A stretch of 64,000 bases of DNA, taken from JAGOCV01 sp049445855 (GTDB lineage: Bacteria > Pseudomonadota > Gammaproteobacteria > Burkholderiales > Burkholderiaceae_C). The notes below the pieces were generated by a model. That model saw only the letters and a list, made by a program, of their open reading frames with translations, did not search any database and was not told the origin of the DNA. Positions 44,383 to 53,269 of the stretch are shown piece by piece. Each line of letters starts with the position of its first letter. Within the stretch, counting starts at the first letter, position 1. The DNA lies in NCBI RefSeq assembly GCF_049445855.1, contig NZ_JBMSDV010000001.1, positions 1,364,001 through 1,428,000 on the forward strand, given 5' to 3'. A program made the position numbers and the translations under genes.

Positions 44383-45293
44383 GTGTCGCCGCTCCGGTTG
44401 CGCAAATGCACGGTGGCAGACATGGCGCGACGAAGACGGCGATCGGCCGCATCGGCTGGCATGACGGTCTTGCCATCGCATCCGGTGTGCGCCACCGCCT
44501 CTGCCGCCAGGCCTTTCGGACTGCGCATGACCAGGCAGATGCGCACGCGCACCACGCGGGACCAGCGCAGCGGATCGTCGGCGTAGAGCGTGTCGATCTC
44601 CGCTGCCGTGAGGTCGCGCACCGCATCACCTGCCGGCATGCGGCGGCCCAGCTTGTCGGTGACCGGATCGGCCACACCCCACGTCATCACCAGGCTTTCG
44701 ACGTTGTCCACCAACGGCTGGGACGAAAATCCGGCGCCGCTGCTGGCTGCGCAGTAGAGCGCGGGGTTGCCGGTCGCGGGCTGCGTGCGGATGAAGAACC
44801 TGTTCTCGGCCAGGGTGTATTGGCCCAGCGCCGACTCCGCGAAACCCAGCTGGTTGCCAAGGCAGTTGGTGGGGCGGCCTGCCGTTCCGGGGTAGGTATC
44901 GAAAACATCCGCTTCGTAGAGGATGCTCACCGCAGCATGGCCGGCGCCGCCTGGCGCGGCGCACGCGAGCGCGTCCACCGCATCGGCCGTGACGGACACG
45001 AACCCGTGATCACAGCCGCGCAACGGCACGCCGTCGTAATGCCTCAGGGCGTCTCCACCGCGCACCTGCTGGCGCGGCGGGCTGTAGCCTGCCATCCGCA
45101 GTTGCGATGTGAGGATGTTCAGCGCCGTCTGGCCATCGTCTCCGAGTCGCGCGAGCTCGTCGCCTGTGCGGATCACGCCACCCGTTCCGGCCGTGGACAT
45201 CATCACCGCGCCGAGCACGACGAGTCCGATCGCCATCGCGACCAGCACTTCCACCATGGAGCGGCCGGCCTGCTGCGAGGACGGGGGCGTCAC
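44379..45293 (-). CDS. pilW: type IV pilus minor pilin PilW
   Basis: A 304-residue minor pilin. I choose the GTG at 45293 because it overlaps the PilV stop as GTGA and puts the prepilin site (G10|R11, Glu15) close to the N-terminus; a longer frame exists. The hydrophobic helix is MVEVLVAMAIGLVVLGAVMM, followed by QTALNILTSQLRMAGYSP, typical of PilW. It forms the pilus-tip priming complex with PilV, PilX, PilE and FimT. Confidence 0.9.
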   Translation of the reverse strand: MTPPSSQQAGRSMVEVLVAMAIGLVVLGAVMMSTAGTGGVIRTGDELARLGDDGQTALNILTSQLRMAGYSPPRQQVRGGDALRHYDGVPLRGCDHGFVSVTADAVDALACAAPGGAGHAAVSILYEADVFDTYPGTAGRPTNCLGNQLGFAESALGQYTLAENRFFIRTQPATGNPALYCAASSGAGFSSQPLVDNVESLVMTWGVADPVTDKLGRRMPAGDAVRDLTAAEIDTLYADDPLRWSRVVRVRICLVMRSPKGLAAEAVAHTGCDGKTVMPADAADRRLRRAMSATVHLRNRSGDT

Positions 45294-45862
45294 AACGACA
45301 CCCTCATCGCCAGGCACTGCCATCCGCCCGTGCCCGCCGCAGAACCGGCCTGCTCCCTGCACGCATCGCTGCCCGACGATGTCTCATCGGCGGAAGACAA
45401 TGCGGGCACGGACGGCTGCACCCAGCCCAGCCCCAGCAGCACGACGCCGGGCTGATCGACCTGCCGCGAGGAAGACATGCGCATGCCAGGCAGCGCGGCA
45501 GCGAGCGCCGCGGAGGCCCACGCCGCGCGGTCCTGCATGGCGATTTGCAAGGGCGTGCAGATTGCCATGCCAGCACAGGCCGGAGCCGCACCGGCGTCCC
45601 CCGGATCGTCGGCGGACCACTGGAAGTCGTAGCCGCCGGCCTCGACGCCGGTCCGGTTCGCACGCATGCGCTCGCTCCAGTCCATCGCCAGCAGGGATGC
45701 CGTCGCGCGGTACTGCGCAACCCGCGTGTTCTGCAAGGCGCGCGCATGCAAGCCAGCCAGCGGCAGCACCGCGAGCGAAAGCAGGAGCATCGCGACGAGC
45801 ACTTCGAGCAGGCTGCTGCCCCGCTGGGCCCGGCGGCACACCGGCGGGTTCCCGGTCAGCAT
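45290..45862 (-). CDS. pilV: type IV pilus minor pilin PilV
   Basis: A 190-residue minor pilin. The ATG at 45862 gives a leader of 15 residues, G15|S16, with Glu20 at +5 and helix LLEVLVAMLLLSLAVLPLAGL. It overlaps the FimT stop by 7 bp. Two Cys pairs (ACAGMAICT and the C-terminal half) probably form disulfides. Part of the fimT-pilV-pilW-pilX-pilE operon. Confidence 0.9.
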   Translation of the reverse strand: MLTGNPPVCRRAQRGSSLLEVLVAMLLLSLAVLPLAGLHARALQNTRVAQYRATASLLAMDWSERMRANRTGVEAGGYDFQWSADDPGDAGAAPACAGMAICTPLQIAMQDRAAWASAALAAALPGMRMSSSRQVDQPGVVLLGLGWVQPSVPALSSADETSSGSDACREQAGSAAGTGGWQCLAMRVSL

Positions 45863-46404
45863 GCCCCCGCCTGCGTGATGCGCCACGCGCTGGTACTGGC
45901 GACGCACAGGCGCCGCTCCAGCGACGCGCTGATGCCGGGAGGCACCGCAAAACGGAAGCTGTTCTGGGCACCGGCCACACCACCCGTCGGCAGGAAGGTC
46001 AGCACATAGAGGGTGCTGCCGGCGGCCAGGATGCCGCCGCTGCGCTCCAGTGCGGCCTGCACATGCAGCACGCTGTCACCCGCATCGATCACGCCACGCT
46101 GCTCGTGATCCGTGAACACCAGCCAGCCGCGTGACCAGTCGCGCATGGCCACGTCCGTCTCGCAGCTCACGCCGTCCACACTCAGGCAGACGGAGACCGG
46201 CGCGCCGTGCTTGAGCGCCTCGGTCCGTGCCAGCTTGAAGCTGTTGGTGAGCTGGCTCGTGTGCGCCTGCATCGATCGCACCGCCATGAAATCGCGGTAT
46301 TGCGGAATGCCGATCGCCGTCAGGATGGAGACGATCGCCGTCACCACCCCGGCCTCCACCAGCGTATAGCCAGAATGCCTGCTTCCTGCGTGCCTGTTTT
46401 TCAT
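45856..46404 (-). CDS. fimT: FimT/GspH-type minor pilin
   Basis: A 182-residue pseudopilin-like protein. The prepilin site is G12|Y13 with Glu17 (SGYTLVEAGVV). The body has the GspH/FimT pattern RTEALKHGAPVSVCLSVDG, followed by DWSRGWLVFTD. FimT of other species binds DNA during natural transformation; whether that applies here is not visible. It is the first gene of the minor-pilin operon, and the 137-bp gap upstream separates it from putA's 3' end. Confidence 0.92.
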   Translation of the reverse strand: MKNRHAGSRHSGYTLVEAGVVTAIVSILTAIGIPQYRDFMAVRSMQAHTSQLTNSFKLARTEALKHGAPVSVCLSVDGVSCETDVAMRDWSRGWLVFTDHEQRGVIDAGDSVLHVQAALERSGGILAAGSTLYVLTFLPTGGVAGAQNSFRFAVPPGISASLERRLCVASTSAWRITQAGAC

Positions 46405-46516
46405 GGCGGCGCAGTCTAGGCATGCGGTTCGCGGGCGTCGTGCCGCTTAAGGTTTTTTGACGATGCGGGACATGCTGTTTGACATTCCGGGGACGAGCGG
46501 CGCGAAACTACCGACG

Positions 46517-46534
46517 CAAGGCGTTCTTGCCTTG
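46517..46534 (-). terminator. weak hairpin after putA
   Basis: CAAGGC pairs with GCCTTG across GTTCTT, just beyond the putA stop. It has no U tract, so termination is uncertain. The rest of 46405-46541 shows no coding potential. Confidence 0.35.
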
Positions 46535-46541
46535 AATCGTT

Positions 46542-49523
46542 TCACGCAAGCAGCACGGCATTCCCGCCCGCCGCTGCGGTGTTCACCGTCAACGTGCGTT
46601 CCGCGCAGAAACGGTACAGGTAGTGCGGCCCGCCCGCCTTCGGCCCTGTTCCGGACAGGCCTTCGCCGCCGAACGGCTGCACGCCCACCACCGCACCGAT
46701 GATGTTCCGGTTCACGTAGACATTGCCCACGCGGGCACGCGCGGCAAGTGCTTCCGCCCTGCTGTCGATGCGTGTCTGCAGGCCGAGCGTGAGCCCGAAG
46801 CCGAGGGCATTGATCCCGTCGATGACATCCTGCGGATTGCCGCGCCAGCGCACGATGTGCAGCACCGGGCCGAAAATCTCCTGCTTCAGGTCGGCGATCT
46901 GCTTCACCTCGAAAGCATGCGGGCCGATCAGGTTGCGGACGTGCGCATCTTGCGGAGACGATGCCGGCACCGTGACCGCCTCCACGCGCAGGCGATCGAT
47001 CTGTCGCTGGATGCCGTCGAATGCCTCCCGGTCGATCACCGGGCCGACATCGGTCGCGATGTCGGCCGCGTTTCCCGCGCGGAGCTCGCACGCAGCGCCC
47101 GCCACCATCGCGATCACCGCGTCGGCCACGCTCTCGTGCACGCACAGCAGACGCAATGCCGAACAGCGTTGTCCCGCGGAACGGAACGCGCTTTGCGTCA
47201 CCGCGTCGGCCACCTGCTCGGGCAGCGCAGTCGAATCGACCACCATCGCATTGATGCCGCCCGTCTCGGCAATCAGCGGGATGATCGGGCCGTCCTTGTC
47301 CGCCAATGCGCGCTGGATGGCCTTGGCAACTTGCGTGGAGCCCGTGAAGACGACGCCTGCAATGTGCGGCGCAGACACCAGTGCGGCGCCGACGGTTTCG
47401 CCCGTGCCGTTGAGCAGTTGCAGCACGTCTTGCGGCACGCCCGCAGCGTGCAACAGTTCGACTGCTTTCAGCGCGACGCCAGGCGTCTGCTCTGCTGGCT
47501 TGGCCAGCACGGTGTTGCCCGTGGCCAGCGCGGCGGCCACCTGGCCGGCAAAGATCGCCAATGGAAAATTCCACGGGCTGATGCAGACCCACGGACCGCG
47601 TGCCTGCAAGCGCAGTTCGTTGCGCTCACCGGTCGGCCCCGGCAACGTGACCGGCGCCATGATGCGTTCGGCTTCATCGGCGTAGTAACGCAGGAAGTCG
47701 ATCGCCTCGCGCACTTCGGCCACGGCATCGCCCCATGTCTTGAACGCCTCCTTCACGAGCAGCGCGCAGAAGTCCGGCATCTGCGCCTGCAACGCATCGC
47801 CGGCGAGTCGGAGGATCCGTGCGCGCTGCCGCACCGGCGTGGAAGACCAGGCCGCAAACGCGGCCACGCTGGCCTCGACCGCCGCGTCCACGGATGCGGT
47901 GTCCGCTTCCGGCACGACGGCAACCTGTGCCCGCGCCAGCGCGGCTTCCATCGAATGCACGTCGGTGTCCACGCTGAAATCCATGCCGGCGCTGTTGCGC
48001 CGTGCGCCAGGTCCGAACAGATCCACCGGCAGCGGCAGGCCCGACTCCGGTGCGAGATGCAGGGGTGACGCCAGCAACTCGGCCACCGGCATCGACGGGT
48101 CGGCCAGCCGATGTACGAAAGACGAGTTCGCCCCGTTCTCCAGCAGTCGGCGGACCAGGTACGCCAGCAGGTCGCGATGCTCGCCCACGGGGGCGTACAC
48201 GCGGCACTGCACCTGCGGGTTCTTCATGACTTCGCGGTAGATGCCCTCGCCCATGCCATGCAGGCGCTGCAGCTCGAACGCGCAGGCGCCGCTGGCGGGG
48301 TTGCGCGCCGACGCCATCTGCAGGATGGCTGCGATCGTGCCTGCGTTGTGCGTGGCGAACTGCGGATACAGCACATCGCTCGCGGCCAGCATCGCGCGCG
48401 CGCAGGCCAGATAGCTGGCGTCCGTGTGATGTTTGTGCGTGAACACCGGATAAGCGGCCAGGCCCATCTCCTGCGCACGCTTGATCTCCGTGTCCCAGTA
48501 AGCGCCCTTCACCAGCCGGCACATCAGGCGTATCCGGTGACGCCGCGCAAGCGAAGCGACATGTTCGACAAGTTCGAGCGCGCGCGTCTGGTAGGCCTGC
48601 ATCGCAAGCCCGAATCCCTGCCATTGCGGATGCTGCTGCGCGATGCGCGAGACCAGCGCGTCGAACACGTCGAGCGAAATTTCCAGCCTGTCGACCTCTT
48701 CCGCATCGATGGTGAGGTTGATGTCTGCCTGCGCTGCCAGAGTGCAGAGTTGCCACACGCGCGGAACGAGTTCGTCCATCACACGGTCGTGCTGCGTGTG
48801 GTCGTAGCGCGGATGCAGCGCGCTCAGCTTGATGGAGATGCCGTCCCTGTCCTGCGGGCCACGGCTTGCGCCGCCCCCGGATTGCGCCGCGATGCGTTCG
48901 ATCGCATGCCGGTAGCTGGCAAAGCAGCGGTCCGCGTCCTTCGCCGTGCGAGCGCCTTCGCCGAGCATGTCGTATGAATGGCGCAGGTTCGGTTGGCCGC
49001 GCCGGGCAGCATCGGCTGTGCGCAGCGCTTCGTCGATGTCCTGGCCGAGCACGAACTGGCGGCCCAGCAACTGCACCGCGCGCAGCGTCGCGGCCAGCAC
49101 CGTGCGCGAGCCCAGCCTCTTCACGAGGCCTGGCTCATCGCCGTCCGACGGAAGAAACTTCTTCGACAGCGCAATGGCGCTGGCCGACAGCCCGGCCAGC
49201 ACGCCGTGCGCCGCACCATCTTCCGGGCCGGCGAAGTCCGCACGGCCCAGCTGGTCGGCCGTCAGGGCAATGGCGGTTTCCGCATCCGGCACACGCAGCA
49301 GGGCTTCGGCCAGTCGCATGAGCGCGAGGCCTTCGGCGCTGGAGATCGGGTATTCACGCAGCAGGCTTTCCATGGCCCAGAACGGCGGCGGGTTGTCGCG
49401 GACAGCCTCGACCCACGGCCGCGCCTGCGCGGCGGCAGATGGCCAGTCCAGCGCGCCGTCCAGCGACGCAATGCAGCGGGACACGATGTCCGGCTCGGGC
49501 CTGTACGGATTGGGGAGGCGCAT
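46542..49523 (-). CDS. putA: bifunctional proline dehydrogenase/P5C dehydrogenase
   Basis: A 993-residue enzyme that oxidises proline to glutamate in two steps with FAD and NAD+. The PRODH barrel (about 130-480) contains DGISIKLSALHPRYDHTQHD and MCRLVKGAYWDTEIKRAQ. The aldehyde dehydrogenase domain (about 530-985) has FTGSTQVAKAIQ, the AETGGIN glutamate and nucleophile C787 in SAGQRCSALR. The size fits the minimalist type-A PutA without the N-terminal RHH DNA-binding domain, so it cannot regulate itself. Regulation is probably by the divergent Lrp-type protein. Confidence 0.97.
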   Translation of the reverse strand: MRLPNPYRPEPDIVSRCIASLDGALDWPSAAAQARPWVEAVRDNPPPFWAMESLLREYPISSAEGLALMRLAEALLRVPDAETAIALTADQLGRADFAGPEDGAAHGVLAGLSASAIALSKKFLPSDGDEPGLVKRLGSRTVLAATLRAVQLLGRQFVLGQDIDEALRTADAARRGQPNLRHSYDMLGEGARTAKDADRCFASYRHAIERIAAQSGGGASRGPQDRDGISIKLSALHPRYDHTQHDRVMDELVPRVWQLCTLAAQADINLTIDAEEVDRLEISLDVFDALVSRIAQQHPQWQGFGLAMQAYQTRALELVEHVASLARRHRIRLMCRLVKGAYWDTEIKRAQEMGLAAYPVFTHKHHTDASYLACARAMLAASDVLYPQFATHNAGTIAAILQMASARNPASGACAFELQRLHGMGEGIYREVMKNPQVQCRVYAPVGEHRDLLAYLVRRLLENGANSSFVHRLADPSMPVAELLASPLHLAPESGLPLPVDLFGPGARRNSAGMDFSVDTDVHSMEAALARAQVAVVPEADTASVDAAVEASVAAFAAWSSTPVRQRARILRLAGDALQAQMPDFCALLVKEAFKTWGDAVAEVREAIDFLRYYADEAERIMAPVTLPGPTGERNELRLQARGPWVCISPWNFPLAIFAGQVAAALATGNTVLAKPAEQTPGVALKAVELLHAAGVPQDVLQLLNGTGETVGAALVSAPHIAGVVFTGSTQVAKAIQRALADKDGPIIPLIAETGGINAMVVDSTALPEQVADAVTQSAFRSAGQRCSALRLLCVHESVADAVIAMVAGAACELRAGNAADIATDVGPVIDREAFDGIQRQIDRLRVEAVTVPASSPQDAHVRNLIGPHAFEVKQIADLKQEIFGPVLHIVRWRGNPQDVIDGINALGFGLTLGLQTRIDSRAEALAARARVGNVYVNRNIIGAVVGVQPFGGEGLSGTGPKAGGPHYLYRFCAERTLTVNTAAAGGNAVLLA

Positions 49524-49531
49524 GGATTTTC

Positions 49532-49598
49532 CTGAGTTTTGGCGAATTCATGGATATTCATTGCTTTTTCGATGAATTAATCACCAAAATTCACTCAG
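49532..49598. promoter_or_regulatory. large interrupted dyad between putA and the Lrp-type gene
   Basis: Nested inverted repeats centre near 49565: CTGAG/CTCAG (outer), TTTTGG/CCAAAA, and GAATTCAT/ATGAATT (inner). The 94-bp AT-rich intergenic region also holds both promoters. Stepwise dyads spaced over several turns fit cooperative binding by an Lrp-type octamer. Confidence 0.6.
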
Positions 49599-49617
49599 TA
49601 AATAGCCATTGATTCAG

Positions 49618-50106
49618 ATGAACGAATCCATTGCCGAACTCGACCGGATCGACCTCCGCATCCTTTCCGTGCTGCAGCAGGATGGGCGCATCGCCAATCT
49701 CAAGCTGGCCGAGACCGTGGCGCTGTCGCCGACAGCCGTGCTCGCGCGCGTCCAGCGGCTCACGCGGGACGGCTACATCCTCGGGTACGAAGCGCGGCTC
49801 AACCCGCTCAAGCTGGGCGCCGGCATGATGGTTTTCGTCGAAGTGCTGCTCGACCGCACCACGCCCAATGTGTTCGACGCCTTCAAGGCTGCGGTGCAGG
49901 TGCGCCCCGAAATCATGGAATGCCACATGGTGGCCGGCGGCTTCGACTACCTGCTCAAGACGCGCATGGCCGACATGGCCGCCTACCGTGCTTTCGCAGG
50001 CACGGTGCTCTGGCAACTGCCCGGCGTGCGCGAGACGCGAACCTACGCCGTCATGGAGGAAGTGAAAAACTCCACGCATTTGCATCTGGATTCGCACCTG
50101 ATGTGA
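49618..50106 (+). CDS. Lrp/AsnC family regulator (PutR-like)
   Basis: A 162-residue regulator: N-terminal HTH (about 8-68, LDRIDLRILSVLQQDGRIANLKLAETVALSPTAV) and C-terminal RAM effector domain (about 75-155, VRPEIMECHMVAGGFDYLLKT). The ATG at 49618 is used; a TTG three codons upstream is less likely. It diverges from putA with a short dyad-rich intergenic region, the layout of PutR/BkdR regulators that activate putA in response to proline. Confidence 0.94.
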   Translation: MNESIAELDRIDLRILSVLQQDGRIANLKLAETVALSPTAVLARVQRLTRDGYILGYEARLNPLKLGAGMMVFVEVLLDRTTPNVFDAFKAAVQVRPEIMECHMVAGGFDYLLKTRMADMAAYRAFAGTVLWQLPGVRETRTYAVMEEVKNSTHLHLDSHLM

Positions 50107-50188
50107 CATTCACTCACCAGCCGCATGCGCCGGCGCACGAACTGCCAGCACAATCGGCGCTGTTTTTTTCTTCCTCAAGGAGCATGGA

Positions 50189-50758
50189 ATGCAACACCGG
50201 ATGATTCTTCGCGCGGCTGCCCTCGGCGCTGTCTTCATGGCACTGCAGCCTGCTTACGCGCAGAGCGTCAAGCCCGGTCTCTGGGAGACCTCCAGCAAGA
50301 TGAAGTCGGGCAGCGGCCAGATGGAGCAGGCGATGGCGCAGGCGCAGAAGCAGATGGCTTCCATGCCCCCCGAGCAGCGCAAGATGATGGAAGAAATGAT
50401 GGCCAAGCAGGGCGTGTCGATGGGCGCTGCGGGCGCGCCCGGCACCACCACGGCCAAGTACTGCATCAGCCGTGAAATGGCTGAGACCAACGCGCTGCCG
50501 GCACAGCAGGACGGCAACTGCAAGTCCACCTATTCGCCGCGCGTGGGCAACACCATGAAGATCGGTTTCACCTGCACCAACCCGGCATCCAGCGGCGAAG
50601 GCACCATCACCTTCACGAGTGCCGAGGCCTACACGACGAAGATGACGATGAACACCACCGCAGGCGGCAAGCCGGAGACGATCAACCTCGACGCCTCGAG
50701 CAAGTGGCTGTCGGCCGACTGCGGTGCGCTGCGCCCGCTGGCACCGCCGAAGAAGTAA
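50189..50758 (+). CDS. DUF3617 family periplasmic protein
   Basis: A 189-residue secreted protein. Signal peptide to about residue 24 (PAYAQ), then the family opening VKPGLWETSSKM and a Met/Gln-rich helix (about 47-85, with EQAMAQAQKQM and QRKMMEEMMAKQG). Two Cys pairs (YCISREM..., NCKS, FTC) follow with a beta-rich C-terminus. Function unknown. Confidence 0.87.
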   Translation: MQHRMILRAAALGAVFMALQPAYAQSVKPGLWETSSKMKSGSGQMEQAMAQAQKQMASMPPEQRKMMEEMMAKQGVSMGAAGAPGTTTAKYCISREMAETNALPAQQDGNCKSTYSPRVGNTMKIGFTCTNPASSGEGTITFTSAEAYTTKMTMNTTAGGKPETINLDASSKWLSADCGALRPLAPPKK

Positions 50759-50775
50759 GGCCGCGAAAGAAACAA

Positions 50776-51486
50776 TCAGTGCGCGGGGTAGCTCCGCGCA
50801 CCGAAGATCGCCGAGCCCACGCGCACCATCGTGCTGCCCTCCAGGATGGCGGCCTCCATGTCGCCGCTCATGCCCAGCGACAGCGTGTCCCAGTGGCCCG
50901 AACCGGACATCGGCGCGAGCGCGCCGATGTCATCGAACAGCGCGCGCATGCGCCGGTGCACCATGCGCTGGGCGTCGATGTCTTCCACCGGATCGGGGAT
51001 GGCCATGAGCCCGCGCAGGCGCAGTCGTGGCATCTGTACAACGGCCAGCGCCAGTGTTACCACTTCCTGCGGCGGCACGCCGGACTTGCTGGCGCCACCG
51101 TCGATGTTCACCTGCACGCAGACATCGAGCGGCGGCAGGTCCGCGGGTCGCTGGTCAGCCAGCCGCTCGGCAATCTTCAGCCGGTCGATGGTGTGCACCC
51201 AGTCGAAGTTCTCCGCCACGAGGCGCGACTTGTTGCTCTGGATGGGACCGATCATGTGCCACTGCGCACCCAAATCGCGGAGGAGCGTGATTTTTTCCAC
51301 GCCCTCCTGGATGTAGTTCTCACCGAAAGCCTTCTGTCCTGCTGTAAAAGCTTGCCTGACAACTTCGGCATCGAAGGTCTTCGACACGGCCAGCAGCTTC
51401 ACGTCTTCCGCGTTGCGCCCGGCCGCCTGACAGGCGGAATCAATGCGCTGGCGAACGCGCTGGAGGTTGTTGCCAATCGTCGTCAT
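50776..51486 (-). CDS. yggS: YggS/PLPBP family PLP-binding protein
   Basis: A 236-residue TIM-barrel-fold PLP protein with the lysine in LLAVSKTF near residue 35 and the phosphate region SLGMSGDMEAAILEGSTMVRVGSAIFG at the C-terminus. It keeps pyridoxal phosphate and amino/keto-acid pools balanced. Divergent from pilT with 41 bp between starts, the common yggS-pilT arrangement in proteobacteria. Confidence 0.95.
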   Translation of the reverse strand: MTTIGNNLQRVRQRIDSACQAAGRNAEDVKLLAVSKTFDAEVVRQAFTAGQKAFGENYIQEGVEKITLLRDLGAQWHMIGPIQSNKSRLVAENFDWVHTIDRLKIAERLADQRPADLPPLDVCVQVNIDGGASKSGVPPQEVVTLALAVVQMPRLRLRGLMAIPDPVEDIDAQRMVHRRMRALFDDIGALAPMSGSGHWDTLSLGMSGDMEAAILEGSTMVRVGSAIFGARSYPAH

Positions 51487-51527
51487 AATAGGTTACAAGC
51501 GTATCAAACCCATCCCTGAGGGACTCC

Positions 51528-52571
51528 GTGGACATCACCCAACTGCTGGCGTTCAGCGTCAAGAACAAGGCTTCCGACTTGCACCTCTCGGCGGGTCTTC
51601 CGCCCATGATCCGCGTGCACGGCGACGTGCGCCGCATCAACGTCGATGCGCTGGATCACAAGGCGGTCCACGGCATGGTGTACGACATCATGAACGACAC
51701 GCAGCGCAAGCAGTACGAAGAGTTCCTGGAAGTCGACTTCTCGTTCGAAATCGAAGGCCTGGCGCGCTTCCGCGTGAACGCGTTCAACCAGAACCGTGGT
51801 GCGGGCGCCGTGTTCCGGACGATTCCTTCCAAGATCCTCACGCTCGAGCAACTGAACGCGCCGAAAATCTTCGCCGACCTCGCGCTCAAGCCGCGCGGGA
51901 TGGTGCTGGTGACCGGCCCGACGGGCTCGGGCAAGTCCACCACGCTCGCCGCGATGGTGAACTACCTCAACGAAACCGAATACGGCCACATCCTCACCGT
52001 GGAAGACCCGATCGAATTCGTGCACGAGTCCAAGAAGTGCCTGGTCAACCAGCGTGAAGTCGGCCCGATGACGCTGTCGTTCGCAGCCGCGCTGAAGTCC
52101 GCGCTGCGTGAAGACCCGGACTGTATTCTGGTCGGCGAAATGCGCGACTTGGAAACCATCCGCCTGGCGATGACCGCCGCTGAAACGGGCCACCTGGTGT
52201 TCGGCACGCTGCACACGTCGTCCGCCGCCAAGACGATCGACCGGATCATCGACGTGTTCCCGGCCGAGGAAAAGGAAATGGTCCGCGCGATGTTGTCCGA
52301 ATCGCTGCAGGCCGTGATCTCGCAGACGCTGTGCAAGACCAAGGACGGCCAGGGCCGCGTGGCGGCGCACGAGATCATGATCGGCACCTCGGCCATCCGC
52401 AACCTGATCCGCGAAGCCAAGGTGGCACAGATGTATTCGGCCATCCAGACCGGCAACAGCGTGGGCATGCAGACGCTGGACCAGAACCTGACCGACCTGG
52501 TCAAGCGCAACGTCATCAGCGCGGCCGAAGCGCGCGGCAAGGCCAAGATTCCCGAAAATTTCCCGGGCTGA
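51528..52571 (+). CDS. pilT: type IV pilus twitching motility ATPase PilT
   Basis: A 347-residue hexameric retraction ATPase. Start is GTG at 51528 with GAGGG upstream. Walker A GPTGSGKST (130-138), Asp box ILTVEDPIEF, Walker B DCILVGEMRD (197-206) and His box GHLVFGTLHT (220-229) are intact. The AIRNLIREAKVAQ motif, a conserved C-terminal PilT helix needed for retraction, is present near residue 290. Confidence 0.97.
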   Translation: MDITQLLAFSVKNKASDLHLSAGLPPMIRVHGDVRRINVDALDHKAVHGMVYDIMNDTQRKQYEEFLEVDFSFEIEGLARFRVNAFNQNRGAGAVFRTIPSKILTLEQLNAPKIFADLALKPRGMVLVTGPTGSGKSTTLAAMVNYLNETEYGHILTVEDPIEFVHESKKCLVNQREVGPMTLSFAAALKSALREDPDCILVGEMRDLETIRLAMTAAETGHLVFGTLHTSSAAKTIDRIIDVFPAEEKEMVRAMLSESLQAVISQTLCKTKDGQGRVAAHEIMIGTSAIRNLIREAKVAQMYSAIQTGNSVGMQTLDQNLTDLVKRNVISAAEARGKAKIPENFPG

Positions 52572-52596
52572 GAGACACAGTCCGACTGGAGCCAAC

Positions 52597-53235
52597 ATGA
52601 AAAGCGTCTTCGGAATGCTGAAGAAGTCATCCTCGCCGCAGCGCCCGTCGCTCGAGGATGCGCAGGACTCGCAACTGTTCACCTCCGCCTTCGCGGAGCT
52701 CGGCGTGGACGGCTCGATGCTCATCCCCTGGGAGCTGCGCGCCGGCGAGATCGACGGCAAGCGGATCAACTCCTCGCGCGGCGTGAAGCTGCTGCAACAG
52801 CTGTGGAGCAAGGACAAATACATGGGCGCGCTGGACGAGAAAGCCGTCCTGCGCCTGGAGAAGTTCTTCGACTTCGCGATCGTGCCCGCCAACCGCGACA
52901 TCATCGTGCAGGACGAATACGGCAACTTCATGGTGGTGCTGCTGACCGGCAACATCGCCGTGGACCGCCTGCAGCCCTGGGGCGAACAGTTGCGCCTGAC
53001 CGAAGCCAAGCCCGGCGACATCCTGGGCGAGATGTCGCTGCTGGACAGCGGCCTGCGCTTTTCGGCCTGCACCACGCTGAGCGAATCCGAGATCGCCGTG
53101 CTGAGCGCCGAAGGCCTGGACCAGATGATGACCGAAGAGCCGCAACTGGCCGCAAGCCTGATTGCGTTGCTGGGCCGCAAACTGTCGCTGCGCCTGCGCG
53201 TGGTGAGCGCGCGGTTGAGCGACCGCCAGAGCTGA
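52597..53235 (+). CDS. cyclic nucleotide-binding domain protein between pilT and pilU
   Basis: A 212-residue cytoplasmic protein with a cNMP-binding-type jelly roll (about 85-195): IVPANRDIIVQDEYGNFMVVLLTGN and the phosphate-binding-cassette region KPGDILGEMSLLDSGLRFSA, where GEMSLL and the following Arg fit the cassette. No HTH domain follows, so it is not a Crp-type regulator. It lies between pilT and pilU with short gaps (25 and 34 bp). A role in cAMP or other nucleotide-linked control of retraction is inference. Confidence 0.88.
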   Translation: MKSVFGMLKKSSSPQRPSLEDAQDSQLFTSAFAELGVDGSMLIPWELRAGEIDGKRINSSRGVKLLQQLWSKDKYMGALDEKAVLRLEKFFDFAIVPANRDIIVQDEYGNFMVVLLTGNIAVDRLQPWGEQLRLTEAKPGDILGEMSLLDSGLRFSACTTLSESEIAVLSAEGLDQMMTEEPQLAASLIALLGRKLSLRLRVVSARLSDRQS

Positions 53236-53269
53236 AGCCACAAAGAGCAGTACGACGGGGGTAGCATTC

